The translations under genes were made by a program, and so were the position numbers. From CAYNEO01 sp964396245 (GTDB taxonomy: Bacteria > Zixibacteria > MSB-5A5 > GN15 > FEB-12): 55,371 bases of DNA. Location of the stretch: contig CAYNEO010000022.1 of NCBI GenBank assembly GCA_964396245.1, positions 1 to 55,371 of the forward strand. The letters are read 5' to 3'. Of the stretch, positions 42,410 to 50,730 are shown in pieces. Position 1 is the stretch's first letter, and every line of letters starts with the position of its first letter. The notes under the pieces were generated by a model, which was given only the letters and a program-made list of their open reading frames with translations, was not told where the DNA came from and ran no database searches.

Positions 42410-42438
42410 ATAGTATACTCTATGCTATTAAACCACAA
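42410..42438 (-). promoter_or_regulatory. sigma-70-like promoter of the candidate small RNA
   Basis: TTGTGG-N17-TACTAT on the minus strand (a TATACT also overlaps with 15-nt spacing); predicted start near 42403. Confidence 0.5.
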
Positions 42439-42484
42439 AATGGGCTGACAGTTCCGTCTCCGACCGCCAAATCCGCCCTAACAG

Positions 42485-42516
42485 AAAAGCCGGGCGGTCT
42501 TCGAGGCCCGCCCGGC
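42485..42516 (-). terminator. terminator of the dehydratase-family gene
   Basis: Perfect 9-bp stem GCCGGGCGG/CCGCCCGGC with a 10-nt loop and TTTT, 37 nt after the stop codon. Confidence 0.8.
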
Positions 42517-42552
42517 TGCAGTCATTAGTCTACCGAAACTCGATTCAAGCAC

Positions 42553-44004
42553 TTACGGCTCCGGAACTTCCTCCTCGATACCGGCCAGACGGCGCGCGAT
42601 CTCAACCTTCTTATCCAGATCCGCCGCAGCCCGAATCACCAGCTTCGCTCCATCAGGCGACCCGCCGCCGTGCATACAGCCCGGCACCCCGCCGCCGATG
42701 GTGCACCACTCGACAAGGCGCGCTGCCCGGGTGCGCGCCTCGGCCGAATGCTTCGCTTTCATATACTTCTGTATCAGGTGACCGTACTTCTCGGATTGGA
42801 AGTCCTTGTACGACGGCATGCACCCGGTTTCGGCTATCCCGCCGGCGATATCCTGCGCCAGCACCGATGTCTGGTACGGCAATGTCGCCACGTGAACCTT
42901 GTTGACATTGGACAGCAGCGGGTCGCACAGCCATGCCCCCGATTCATGCTTACGACCCATCGCGGCGGCAGCTATCCCCATGCCGAATGTGGTCTCGTTG
43001 TTGATATTCATCTGCACCAGCTTGTCTTTGAACACCTTCGAGGACAGCCCGTTGGCGCGCGCCGTAAGTATCGCCGAGCCGATCTTGATATCCCCCTGTC
43101 CCGCCACGCAGCCCCCGATAGCCGACCGATACGGCATGACAAAATAGCCCACCGCCTTACCCGTGAACTGGTACTCACCCGCCATGAATACACGCTCGTT
43201 CGGAATGAAAACATCCTCGAACAGCAGGAACGCCTGCGTGATACCGCCATCGGTAATGGGGTTGTCGAATCCCTCTTCCAGGTCCCGGGCATCGCTCGGA
43301 TGCCTTGTCTCGACAATCGTCAGCCCTTCCGTATCTCGCGGAATGACGAATGAAACGGCACAGTCCGCATCGCTTTCCTTGTAGCCACTGCCGGGAAGCA
43401 CGAAAATCTCGTTGGCTGCCGCCACCCCGCAAATCATCAGCTTTGCCCCCCGAACCACGATACCGTCCTCCCGCTTCTCCACTATGTGCAGGAAAACATC
43501 CTTATCCTCCTGTTGCGAAGGCGCCTTGGTACGGTCACCCTTGGCGTCTGTCAGGGCCCCGCTAATCGTGATATCATTGTCCTGCGCCTGCCGCAGCCAC
43601 TTCAGAAATCGCTCGTGATAATCGGTCCCGAATTCTTTATCCATGTCAAAGGTGGTCGTGAACATCGCATTCAGTGCAGTCCACCCGGCACAGCGTCCAC
43701 CCGTACACGTTCCCGTCAGGTGAAACATCAACCGTTTCATCCGGCAGTTGGCTATCTGGTCCTCGGCGCTCATGATAATCGACAGGTATCGACTTATCGG
43801 TTCACCGGTCAGATGCGACTTTGTTGTTACCATATCCCTGAGTTTCTCGTCCGCGGCCGCCTTGAACGTCCATCCGTGGCCCCGAACCGTCCGCTCGGTC
43901 GCCGGATGCGTCGTCACATCCTCGATAAGCTCGTCGAACTTGTAGATATTGGGGCGCATCGCCTTCAGCGATGCAAGGTACTCGTCATATGTCTTTAATG
44001 CCAT
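42553..44004 (-). CDS. 4-hydroxybutyryl-CoA dehydratase/4-hydroxyphenylacetate hydroxylase-family flavoprotein
   Basis: The 483-residue protein aligns without gaps over long stretches to 4-hydroxybutyryl-CoA dehydratase (AbfD family), with GTCTGGRCAGWTALNA, ITDGGITQAFLLFEDVFIPNERVF and YRSAIGGCVAGQGD. In AbfD the [4Fe-4S] ligands are Cys99, Cys103, His292 and Cys299. Here Cys100 and Cys105 (CxxxxC instead of CxxxC) and Cys299 are present, but residue 292 is Tyr. The enzyme may therefore lack the normal cluster or hold it differently, and could act on another acyl-CoA or as a flavin monooxygenase-like protein. GGGAG precedes the ATG. It is monocistronic. Confidence 0.75.
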   Translation of the reverse strand: MALKTYDEYLASLKAMRPNIYKFDELIEDVTTHPATERTVRGHGWTFKAAADEKLRDMVTTKSHLTGEPISRYLSIIMSAEDQIANCRMKRLMFHLTGTCTGGRCAGWTALNAMFTTTFDMDKEFGTDYHERFLKWLRQAQDNDITISGALTDAKGDRTKAPSQQEDKDVFLHIVEKREDGIVVRGAKLMICGVAAANEIFVLPGSGYKESDADCAVSFVIPRDTEGLTIVETRHPSDARDLEEGFDNPITDGGITQAFLLFEDVFIPNERVFMAGEYQFTGKAVGYFVMPYRSAIGGCVAGQGDIKIGSAILTARANGLSSKVFKDKLVQMNINNETTFGMGIAAAAMGRKHESGAWLCDPLLSNVNKVHVATLPYQTSVLAQDIAGGIAETGCMPSYKDFQSEKYGHLIQKYMKAKHSAEARTRAARLVEWCTIGGGVPGCMHGGGSPDGAKLVIRAAADLDKKVEIARRLAGIEEEVPEP

Positions 44005-44105
44005 GGCAGGTCTCCCAACAATTTTGAGCTCTTTTGTTTTGACTCAATATAGTCATTTGTGAAAAAAATCTCAATATCTTTGACATTATAACAACCGCAT
44101 CGACA

Positions 44106-44130
44106 AAAGAAAAAGCCGGGCGAACCCGGC
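44106..44130 (-). terminator. terminator of the EB_dh-like lipoprotein gene
   Basis: Perfect 6-bp stem GCCGGG/CCCGGC closing a UUCG tetraloop, followed by TTTTTCTTTT on the minus strand. Confidence 0.85.
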
Positions 44131-44158
44131 TTGTGACATATTTCAAACTCAAAGGCAA

Positions 44159-45145
44159 TCAGAAGATAAGCCAGAGTTCTTTGGAAATCCCCCGATTATT
44201 CGTCCCCATCGTAAGATCAACCTGATTGTTGAGTACAACCACCTTCATTTTTACCGAATCGAGAAGCAGCAAATTCAGGTCATCATCGAAACCGGTATTG
44301 AGGGCGCGGCACATCACCACCGTATACTGATTCCCGGTGCTGTCATAATCGTCCGCAGCCCTGATCGCCCATCTCGGCCCCCGTGTCGTGGCCTGACGGG
44401 AATAAATACTTGTATCGATGAGCTTTCCGGGGATAGCCTGACCTTCCGTCCAGCCGGTGCTCAAGGCCCTGAAAGGAACCGCATCCGCGAGGTAGAGGAG
44501 ATATCCGTGAAACGCGCTGCTGTCTTTGTGCATATATGTCGGCTGTGAAGTTCCTCCGAGAGGCGAGTGGTTAAGTGCCGGTCCGGACTGCAAGCCGCTT
44601 GAATCCGAGACCAGCTCGCCGCCCGTAAAGGTCATGCCTTCGGCAAGGTACCCCGGACCGGTGGTAAGCGCCCGCCAGTTCCACACATCCCAGGCGCCGC
44701 CCGGCAATCCGGCGAACATAGCAATTAACTCGTCTTCCTGTCCCGCCGCCTGCGAGCCGCAGCAGTCACGGGTGAAATTCACCGGACTGGTGCTGAACAC
44801 CTCGTAGTGGTCCAGCCAGACGTTATGGGTCGCATCGCTCCAAACTGCTCGGAGAAACAGGCTGTCGTTGCGAACCACCGCTTGAAGGCGCACTGAGTCC
44901 GCCGCAGCCGCCGGTTTTGCCGCACCCGGCTTCAACGCGTTCTGATACGACAAGGCTATCCCTGTCGGCGTGACTGTGTTCCATACGGCATCGTCAGGGT
45001 CATTCAGCGACGGTGAGCTGCCCGGGTGCGATGCAACTATGCGAGCGGTCGTCTCCGGAGGTGGATTCACACCGTTATCATCGCCTCCACATTGCACCCA
45101 AATTATTGCTGAAAGGATCAAAAGAAAGCATGCGAGTCGTTTCAT
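44159..45145 (-). CDS. lipoprotein with ethylbenzene-dehydrogenase-type haem-binding domain
   Basis: The 328-residue product has a signal peptide ending VQC-GGDD (the -1 Gln is unusual for a lipobox). It is followed by a domain with WNTVTPTGIALSYQNALKP, VRLQAVVRNDSLFLRAVWSDATHN and GGAWDVWNWRALTTGPGYLAEG, the pattern of the EB_dh domain, which binds haem b in the gamma subunit of DMSO-reductase-family enzymes and in stand-alone cytochromes. GGAGT precedes the ATG at 45145. A longer in-frame reading upstream overlaps the phosphatase gene and is not credible. Electron-transfer partners are not adjacent. Confidence 0.65.
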   Translation of the reverse strand: MKRLACFLLILSAIIWVQCGGDDNGVNPPPETTARIVASHPGSSPSLNDPDDAVWNTVTPTGIALSYQNALKPGAAKPAAAADSVRLQAVVRNDSLFLRAVWSDATHNVWLDHYEVFSTSPVNFTRDCCGSQAAGQEDELIAMFAGLPGGAWDVWNWRALTTGPGYLAEGMTFTGGELVSDSSGLQSGPALNHSPLGGTSQPTYMHKDSSAFHGYLLYLADAVPFRALSTGWTEGQAIPGKLIDTSIYSRQATTRGPRWAIRAADDYDSTGNQYTVVMCRALNTGFDDDLNLLLLDSVKMKVVVLNNQVDLTMGTNNRGISKELWLIF

Positions 45146-45188
45146 ACATTTACTCCGGCTGAAAAAAGAGGAATGTTTGCGTAAAGAG

Positions 45189-45217
45189 AATATACTCAGA
45201 AAGGGCGAAGTATGCAA
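45189..45217 (-). promoter_or_regulatory. sigma-70-like promoter of the EB_dh-like lipoprotein gene
   Basis: TTGCAT-N17-TATATT on the minus strand; predicted start near 45182, a ~37-nt leader. Confidence 0.65.
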
Positions 45218-45219
45218 AC

Positions 45220-46971
45220 TCAGTTCACCGAGCGCTTGAGGACCACCATGGTCAGGTCGTCGAGAAGCAGACGATGGGACGCGAACTCGGTGACGGCCTT
45301 GTAGATGGCTTCCTGAATTTCCCGGGCCGGCGCTGTCCGGTGCGCCAGTATCACGTCCACGAGGCGGTCCAGACCAAAATCCTCTTCCTTCTCGTTGAAC
45401 GCCTCCGTCACCCCGTCGGTATAGAACACTATCAGTTCCCCCGGATGAAGCATCAACGCCTGCTCGCGATATAGACTCTCCCGGCTGACCCCCAGCACCG
45501 GACCGCCTTCCCGAAGATACTCGACGGTTCCGTTGGCGCGCACCAACACCGGAAGATTGTGACCGCAATTGGCATAAGTGAAAATATGGTTCTTGGAATC
45601 GAGCACCCCGTAAACAGCCGTGACAAAATTACCCGGTTCCAGCGACTCACACAGCAGCCGATTGGCCTTCTCCACAATAGTTCGAATCGAGTAATTATTG
45701 CGAATTTCGGCAATCAGCGACGCCCTGAACGCGGCCATGATCAGCGAGGCCGGTATCCCCTTGCCGGAAACGTCGGCTATCGCCACGCCCGTCTGATCGT
45801 CGACAATCTTGATGAAGTCATAGTAGTCGCCGCCCACCTGCCCGAGCGATATGTTCGTCCCGCTAAGATTATAACCACGCACGGTTGGATCCGATGCCGG
45901 CAGGAAATCCCGCTGTATCGTCCGCGCAATATTCAACTGCTCATCGAGCTTGTTTTTGGCCAGGAGACTTTCGTACAACCGGGCCCGTTCGATCGAAATC
46001 GCCGCATGGGTGGCAAACGCCGATATCAACGATAACGAATGATCATCATACGCGTTCGTCTGCTCGGACTCGAGATTGATCACGCCGATCAAACGATCCT
46101 CGATCTTAATCGGCACCACAATCTCACTGCGAGTCTGCGGATGAGCGTTGATATAGCGCAAATCCCCGGAGACATCCGGTACAATGATCGCCTCACCCGA
46201 GGTCGCCACGTGCCCGATCAATCCCTGTCCGATTTTCAACTGAAGTTTATCATCGACGTCCTTATCATACCCGACCGTATAAATCGATTTCACTTCATTC
46301 TTGTCCGGATCCACCAGGAACACGCCGCCGACGTTGTAGTCAATCACCTGCTTGAGAGACCCCAGAATTTGATCCAGCGTCTCATTCAGACTCAGGGAAC
46401 TCGCCAGCTTCTTGCCCACCTCATAAAGCAGCTCTTTCTCCAGCACCTGCCGTTTCAACTCGCGGTACAGGTGGGCGTTGTCTATCGCCACCGCCATCTG
46501 GTTGTTCAATCCAGTCAGGATGTCCATGTCGGCTTCCGTAAACCCGCTGTTCTGCTTGTTGATCGCCTCCACGACCCCGATCATATGTCCCTTCCCGATC
46601 AGCGGGACACAGATCAGCGAGCGGATCCTGATATCCACGATCTCCTCGAGCTCACGGTCGACCCGGGCATCGTTCTCCGCATCGTTGATAATCAGCGGCT
46701 CACGGTATCGTGCTACCCAACCGGCGGCGCCGGCTCCCAGGTCACGGTGGAATACGTGCATTCGGTCCTCGCTGGACTTCGTCAACCGAATTTTAACGTC
46801 GCTGCGGTTATGGTCAACCCGGAACACCAGCGCGGCTTCGGCATGGACGGCCGTCATTACCAGCCGCAACACCGACTCGAGGAGTTCCTCGTATTCGAGC
46901 GTCGAGTTGAATATCCGACCCGCTTCCAGCAGAAGCTTCTCGGTGCGAGTATGATTGATAACATCCGTCAT
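45220..46971 (-). CDS. two-GAF PP2C-type serine phosphatase (RsbU-like)
   Basis: About 583 residues. Two GAF domains (roughly 5-165 and 180-340) are followed by a SpoIIE/RsbU-type PP2C domain with VGGDYYDF, AIADVSGKGIPASLIMA, and FYTDGVTEAFN, which hold the metal-binding Asp residues. Such proteins dephosphorylate anti-sigma-factor antagonists in partner-switching pathways and respond to small ligands via GAF. The start ATG at 46971 lacks a good ribosome site. A TTGACA-N16-TACCTT promoter (46982-47009) starts just before it, so the start could be leaderless; a TTG at 47028 is an alternative. No anti-sigma or STAS gene is adjacent. Confidence 0.88.
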   Translation of the reverse strand: MTDVINHTRTEKLLLEAGRIFNSTLEYEELLESVLRLVMTAVHAEAALVFRVDHNRSDVKIRLTKSSEDRMHVFHRDLGAGAAGWVARYREPLIINDAENDARVDRELEEIVDIRIRSLICVPLIGKGHMIGVVEAINKQNSGFTEADMDILTGLNNQMAVAIDNAHLYRELKRQVLEKELLYEVGKKLASSLSLNETLDQILGSLKQVIDYNVGGVFLVDPDKNEVKSIYTVGYDKDVDDKLQLKIGQGLIGHVATSGEAIIVPDVSGDLRYINAHPQTRSEIVVPIKIEDRLIGVINLESEQTNAYDDHSLSLISAFATHAAISIERARLYESLLAKNKLDEQLNIARTIQRDFLPASDPTVRGYNLSGTNISLGQVGGDYYDFIKIVDDQTGVAIADVSGKGIPASLIMAAFRASLIAEIRNNYSIRTIVEKANRLLCESLEPGNFVTAVYGVLDSKNHIFTYANCGHNLPVLVRANGTVEYLREGGPVLGVSRESLYREQALMLHPGELIVFYTDGVTEAFNEKEEDFGLDRLVDVILAHRTAPAREIQEAIYKAVTEFASHRLLLDDLTMVVLKRSVN

Positions 46972-47205
46972 GGCTTGCCCTAAGGTACGGGAATAGGCCC
47001 CATTGTCAATCTCTTTGAGTGAGCGCAATATAACACTGACGGAAGGCGGTGCGTTCCCGACTAAGCCAAACGGGAGCGGCCCCAGACGGCTTTCGTGTCA
47101 TTGGGGTGCAAACTAAATGGCACAGCCGCGGGGCCGCATAAATCTGCTTACTGGCGTCCTGATCGCTTCGCTCGAATCACTCCCTCCGCTGAGACCGTCC
47201 CCGGC

Positions 47206-48744
47206 TCACAGCCAGAGCCGACGGTCCAGAGTTCGGTAGTGCACTGCCTCCGCTACGTGGCCGAGTTCAATTTCACTCGCTCCGGCCAGATCAGCGATCG
47301 TCCGCGAGACCTTTAGAATCCGGTCATACGCCCGGGCCGAAAGACCCTGCTGACTTATGGCGGTGGCAAGCAGCGAGCGGGACTTTTCATCTATCCTGCA
47401 ATACCTCCCGATATCCCGTGAATCCATGTGGGCGTTGCAGAATATCTCCGGCTCACCTTTGAACCGCTCGATTTGCACCCTGCGCGCCCGGTTGACCCGT
47501 TCACGGATTACGGAGGACGGTTCCCCCCTCGTTTCCGATGACAGTTCCTTGAATTTCACCGCAGGCACGGTGATATGGATATCAATCCGGTCCATCAATG
47601 GTCCGGATATACGTGACATGTACCGCTGAATCTCGCTCGATGAGCAATTGCACTCGTGATTGCGGTCGCCGTAGTAACCGCATGGACAGGGATTCATCGC
47701 CGCGATCAACATGAATCCCGCCGGATAGGTGATCGCGGTCGAGGCCCGCGATATCGTCACCTGGTTGTCCTCCATCGGTTGCCTGAGCATCTCGAGGATG
47801 TCTTTCTTGAATTCCGGAAGTTCATCGAGAAAGAGCACCCCGTGATGCGATAACGATACCTCTCCCGGCTTCGGCACCGACCCTCCACCAATCAAACCGG
47901 CATAGGATATTGAATGATGCGGAGCGCGGAACGGACGAGTGGCAATCAGTGCCGTTCCCGCGGGCAACCGCCCTGCAACCGAATGGATTTTGGTCGTTTC
48001 CAGGGCTTCGGTGATACTCATATCCGGCAGGATAGTCGGCATCCGTCGCGCCAGCATCGTTTTGCCGGACCCGGGCGGTCCGATCATGATTATGTTATGT
48101 CCTCCGGCCGCAGCAACTTCCAGAGCCCGTTTGGCCGATTCCTGACCCTTGACATCGGCAAAATCCACACCATATCGGGTTGCCTCCACAAAGACCGAGT
48201 CGATATCCACCTTGTAGGGCACAATCGATGACTCGTCTTCGAGAAACTGCACCGCATCTTTCAGCGACCCGACCGGAAAAACCGGCACCGTATCCGCCAT
48301 GGCCGCCTCACAGGCATTGTCGCTCGGCAGAATGATTCCCTTGATTCCATTACCCCTGGCCAGTTCCATCGCCATCGGCAGAACGCCCGGAACGGCCCGA
48401 AGCGTACCGTCGAGAGACAACTCTCCCAGAAACACGTACTCGTCGAACCGGTCGCGAAGTATCTGTCCCGTCGCGGCAAGAATGCCGACCGCTATGGGCA
48501 AATCGAAGGCCGAACCTTCTTTTCTGATATCCGCCGGGGCGAGATTAACCGTCACCCGCTTGGCCGGAAAGATGAAATCCGAGTTCTTAATCGCGGCCGT
48601 CACCCGCTCCTTGGACTCCCGCACCGCCCCTTCCGGCAACCCCACCGTCACAAACGCCGGCATCTGCTGTTGAATATCCGACTCAACTTCGACCCGGTAC
48701 GCCTCGACACCTATTGTCGCCGATGAAAACACTTTTGATAACAT
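47206..48744 (-). CDS. YifB/ComM-family Mg chelatase-like AAA ATPase
   Basis: The 512-residue protein has the N-terminal Lon-like ChlI domain (VEVESDIQQQMPAFVTVGLPEGAVRESKERVTAAI), a Mg-chelatase AAA domain with Walker A GPPGSGKTMLARR, Walker B FLDELPEFKKDIL, and CPCGYYGDRNHECNCSSSEIQRYMSRISGPLMDRIDIH, then the C-terminal domain (GLSARAYDRILKVSRTIADLAG). ComM helps recombination of imported single-stranded DNA by branch migration in naturally transformable bacteria; the role is not proven outside that group. Type IV pilin genes in the same window make competence plausible. Confidence 0.93.
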   Translation of the reverse strand: MLSKVFSSATIGVEAYRVEVESDIQQQMPAFVTVGLPEGAVRESKERVTAAIKNSDFIFPAKRVTVNLAPADIRKEGSAFDLPIAVGILAATGQILRDRFDEYVFLGELSLDGTLRAVPGVLPMAMELARGNGIKGIILPSDNACEAAMADTVPVFPVGSLKDAVQFLEDESSIVPYKVDIDSVFVEATRYGVDFADVKGQESAKRALEVAAAGGHNIIMIGPPGSGKTMLARRMPTILPDMSITEALETTKIHSVAGRLPAGTALIATRPFRAPHHSISYAGLIGGGSVPKPGEVSLSHHGVLFLDELPEFKKDILEMLRQPMEDNQVTISRASTAITYPAGFMLIAAMNPCPCGYYGDRNHECNCSSSEIQRYMSRISGPLMDRIDIHITVPAVKFKELSSETRGEPSSVIRERVNRARRVQIERFKGEPEIFCNAHMDSRDIGRYCRIDEKSRSLLATAISQQGLSARAYDRILKVSRTIADLAGASEIELGHVAEAVHYRTLDRRLWL

Positions 48745-48914
48745 GACCCTGGTTCCTTCCGCTCACCTACACTTTCCCTTGACTGACCGCACATCGCCGC
48801 CGGCTCTGCCCGGCCCGTCCGCGTCGCGGTTCTCTGAGCGCCCGGCCGCTCCCGCCTCCGCACTCAAGATCGATGGGAGTACTGACAGGGCGTGTCAGTC
48901 AAAAATGCAGGCAT

Positions 48915-48940
48915 AAAAAAACCCCGCCAAACGGCGGGGT
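48915..48940 (-). terminator. terminator of the small lipoprotein gene at 48964
   Basis: Stem ACCCCGCC/GGCGGGGT with a 4-nt loop, followed by seven T on the minus strand, 24 nt after the stop. Confidence 0.85.
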
Positions 48941-48963
48941 TCGAACTTCGTTGCCTCCGGCTG

Positions 48964-49404
48964 CTATTCTTCTTTTTTCAGCCGGATGGAAGTCGTCACT
49001 TTATTGGCATCGTCATACTGGGTCATTTTCAGCGTGTCGGTCGACTGATCAAGCTGGAAAAACCCGTTTGGAACCTGTGTTTCGTTGCAGGTCTGCGATG
49101 TCAGGTTCGAGTCAGTGGTCGACAGCGTGACGCCGTTCTCCAATTCATAAGTTCCGCTGACATCACAAAAATCACGCGTGCTGTCCAGATCCCTGATTTC
49201 ATCCCAGTACATGTTAAAGCCGTTGCTCGAGAAACGCCAGGTGATAGGTTGCTCGGTGGCCGTCTGACCGTCAGGCTTCACCGAAATAAAGCCTGCGTAA
49301 TCGCCGGTCAGTGTCGGCGGCGGCTCGACAAATACATCGTCTCGGCACGCCATCCCAATCGCAAGTAGTAGTATAACGAACGCAACCCCGACAAGCTTCT
49401 TCAT
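48964..49404 (-). CDS. small lipoprotein, unknown
   Basis: About 146 residues. MKKLVGVAFVILLLAIGMAC-RDD is a lipoprotein signal, followed by a short Pro-rich linker and a beta-rich domain (DYAGFISVKPDGQTATEQPITWRFSSNGFNMYWDE...) of lipocalin- or DUF-like look with two further Cys. The start at 49404 has GAGGCAG upstream; an earlier ATG adds 12 unlikely residues. A promoter (49450-49478) and a terminator make it a single-gene transcript. The function is unknown. Confidence 0.6.
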   Translation of the reverse strand: MKKLVGVAFVILLLAIGMACRDDVFVEPPPTLTGDYAGFISVKPDGQTATEQPITWRFSSNGFNMYWDEIRDLDSTRDFCDVSGTYELENGVTLSTTDSNLTSQTCNETQVPNGFFQLDQSTDTLKMTQYDDANKVTTSIRLKKEE

Positions 49405-49449
49405 CTTCTGCCTCTCTCCTCTAACCATTATCCTCAACAATTAAAGCCC

Positions 49450-49478
49450 AATATATGCCGCATCCCGGAGAGGCACAA
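49450..49478 (-). promoter_or_regulatory. sigma-70-like promoter of the small lipoprotein gene
   Basis: TTGTGC-N17-TATATT on the minus strand; predicted start near 49443, a ~39-nt leader. Confidence 0.6.
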
Positions 49479-49547
49479 CAGAAAAATGCCCCTCCGTGTC
49501 TATAGGACGACCAACGGCCGAATTTGTGCAAAACCGGCCTTCCGGGG

Positions 49548-49581
49548 CATAAAATTAAACCCTCGCCGTTTCGCGAGGGTT
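49548..49581 (-). terminator. third hairpin and terminator of the three-hairpin small RNA
   Basis: Perfect 9-bp stem AACCCTCGC/GCGAGGGTT with a 6-nt loop, followed on the minus strand by TAATTTTA. The T-tract is interrupted. Confidence 0.6.
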
Positions 49582-49645
49582 AGAATCTGAAGTTTGTGAA
49601 ACAAATAATTCTTCACAGACGCCCGGCAGTGTCGGGCATCGTCGC
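49548..49645 (-). ncRNA. candidate structured small RNA with three hairpins
   Basis: On the minus strand a strong promoter (49651-49679) starts a ~98-nt RNA with three stem-loops: GCCCG/CGGGC at 49621-49637, TGTGAA/TTCACA at 49595-49617 and the terminator hairpin AACCCTCGC/GCGAGGGTT at 49558-49581. No protein gene lies inside; an 8-codon leader frame (ATG CCC GAC...) has no ribosome site. I recognise no known RNA family. Confidence 0.55.
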
Positions 49646-49650
49646 ACTAT

Positions 49651-49679
49651 ATTATACGTCGCACACAAACAAGCAGCAA
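49651..49679 (-). promoter_or_regulatory. strong sigma-70-like promoter of the three-hairpin small RNA
   Basis: TTGCTG-N17-TATAAT with a perfect -10 box on the minus strand; predicted transcription start at 49644-49645. The region 49680-49861 upstream shows no gene. Confidence 0.75.
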
Positions 49680-49861
49680 GGTTTTTTTGGCCCGCCGGAT
49701 GCGCAAAAACCACGTATGCCCAATACCGGACAACCGGGCGCCCCCCGTTATCCATTACCCATCAATGAAATACGAACAAAACCCGATCCTCGATACCAGA
49801 CCGATATGGTAGCTGTTTGAGCCGCGTGTGACAGCAGATACCCCCCTCGCCCACTTTTGCA

Positions 49862-50098
49862 TTACACCGACCCCTGCCTCCGTCGCATCAGCAGGCAGAC
49901 GATTAGCCCTACCGCCACACCAAAACCGAAAGCCGTGAGAACGTACCCCCAGACATGATTCACCACACCCGCCTGATTTCCAATCATGAACACCCCGAAC
50001 ACGACGCCGAGAACAAACCCGAATCCAAACGACGGCGCCGGGCCGGAACGAAGCCAGCCCCGGGAAGGTTTCTGATGCTTGTCCATGTCACGTTCCAT
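49862..50098 (-). CDS. small membrane protein with two helices, unknown
   Basis: About 78 residues: a basic N-terminus (MERDMDKHQKPSRGWLRSG) then two membrane helices (FGFGFVLGVVFGVFMI and VLTAFGFGVAVGLIVCLLM) and a basic RRR tail. GAGGG seven bases upstream supports the ATG at 50098. It may be a small regulator or part of a complex; I do not recognise it. Confidence 0.55.
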   Translation of the reverse strand: MERDMDKHQKPSRGWLRSGPAPSFGFGFVLGVVFGVFMIGNQAGVVNHVWGYVLTAFGFGVAVGLIVCLLMRRRQGSV

Positions 50099-50166
50099 CC
50101 TCTTTCCCTCACAGTCCTTCGCGCTGAACAAAAGACTAACCCGACGACATCCACTCGCAATAACGC

Positions 50167-50197
50167 AAAACGGCCGATTGCTGTTCGCAATCGGCCG
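50167..50197 (-). terminator. terminator of the NTF2-like lipoprotein gene
   Basis: Perfect 11-bp stem CGGCCGATTGC/GCAATCGGCCG with a 5-nt loop and TTTT on the minus strand, 33 nt after the stop. Confidence 0.78.
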
Positions 50198-50229
50198 CGT
50201 CATTCGCTAATCTGGCTGACGGTCCAGGG

Positions 50230-50727
50230 TCAATATCCTGACGACTCAGTGGTGTCAGTCTTTGGAGCTTCGCCCTCTGTCTTGAACGTGTAAATCTTCC
50301 ACTTCCCGTCCACCTTGTGCAGACCGAACTTGGTATGATAGCCTTTTGAGGCTGCCTTATCGATGAATGTGACGTCCACGGTCGCATGGTCGCCCATCAC
50401 TTCCGCATCGCCGACGATCCGCTGGTATGAGAACCACCGCTGTTTGGTCTTGCCGCCGTCGGTCAAATCGTCGAGAATATCCTTGGGATTGGTCCACACC
50501 CTGGGACTGTCTGTCTGGAAGGCGTAATCTTCCTGCGTGTTTTCCATCAGCGCGGGTAAATCCAGGGTATGCGCCACCGCCGACTGATCGTTTTTCTCCA
50601 TGGCCCCGAACAGCTGAAGCACCACTTTGCGCGGATTCGAGGAAGTCGAGCCGGAACATGCGGCCAGCAACATCAGCGCCGCAAGAAACGCGGCTATTCC
50701 AAACCGATAGAGGGAATGTTTGATCAT
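50230..50727 (-). CDS. lipoprotein with NTF2/DUF4878-like domain
   Basis: The 165-residue protein has a lipoprotein signal ending LLAAC-SGS and a domain beginning NPRKVVLQLFGAMEKNDQSAVAHTLDLPALM and ending VDVTFIDKAAS...FGLHKVDGKWKIYTFK, the usual two ends of NTF2-like DUF4878 lipoproteins. Function unknown. It starts 3 nt after the PorV-type gene and may be cotranscribed with it. It ends in a strong terminator. Confidence 0.7.
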   Translation of the reverse strand: MIKHSLYRFGIAAFLAALMLLAACSGSTSSNPRKVVLQLFGAMEKNDQSAVAHTLDLPALMENTQEDYAFQTDSPRVWTNPKDILDDLTDGGKTKQRWFSYQRIVGDAEVMGDHATVDVTFIDKAASKGYHTKFGLHKVDGKWKIYTFKTEGEAPKTDTTESSGY

Positions 50728-50730
50728 CCG

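Noticed and set aside
45146..45568. N-terminal extension of the EB_dh-like lipoprotein upstream of 45145
   Set aside because: It overlaps the phosphatase gene and the promoter, and would bury the signal peptide in the middle of the protein.
49555..49755. 66-codon minus-strand frame near 49.6 kb
   Set aside because: It spans a promoter, three hairpins and a terminator; a structured RNA explains the region better.
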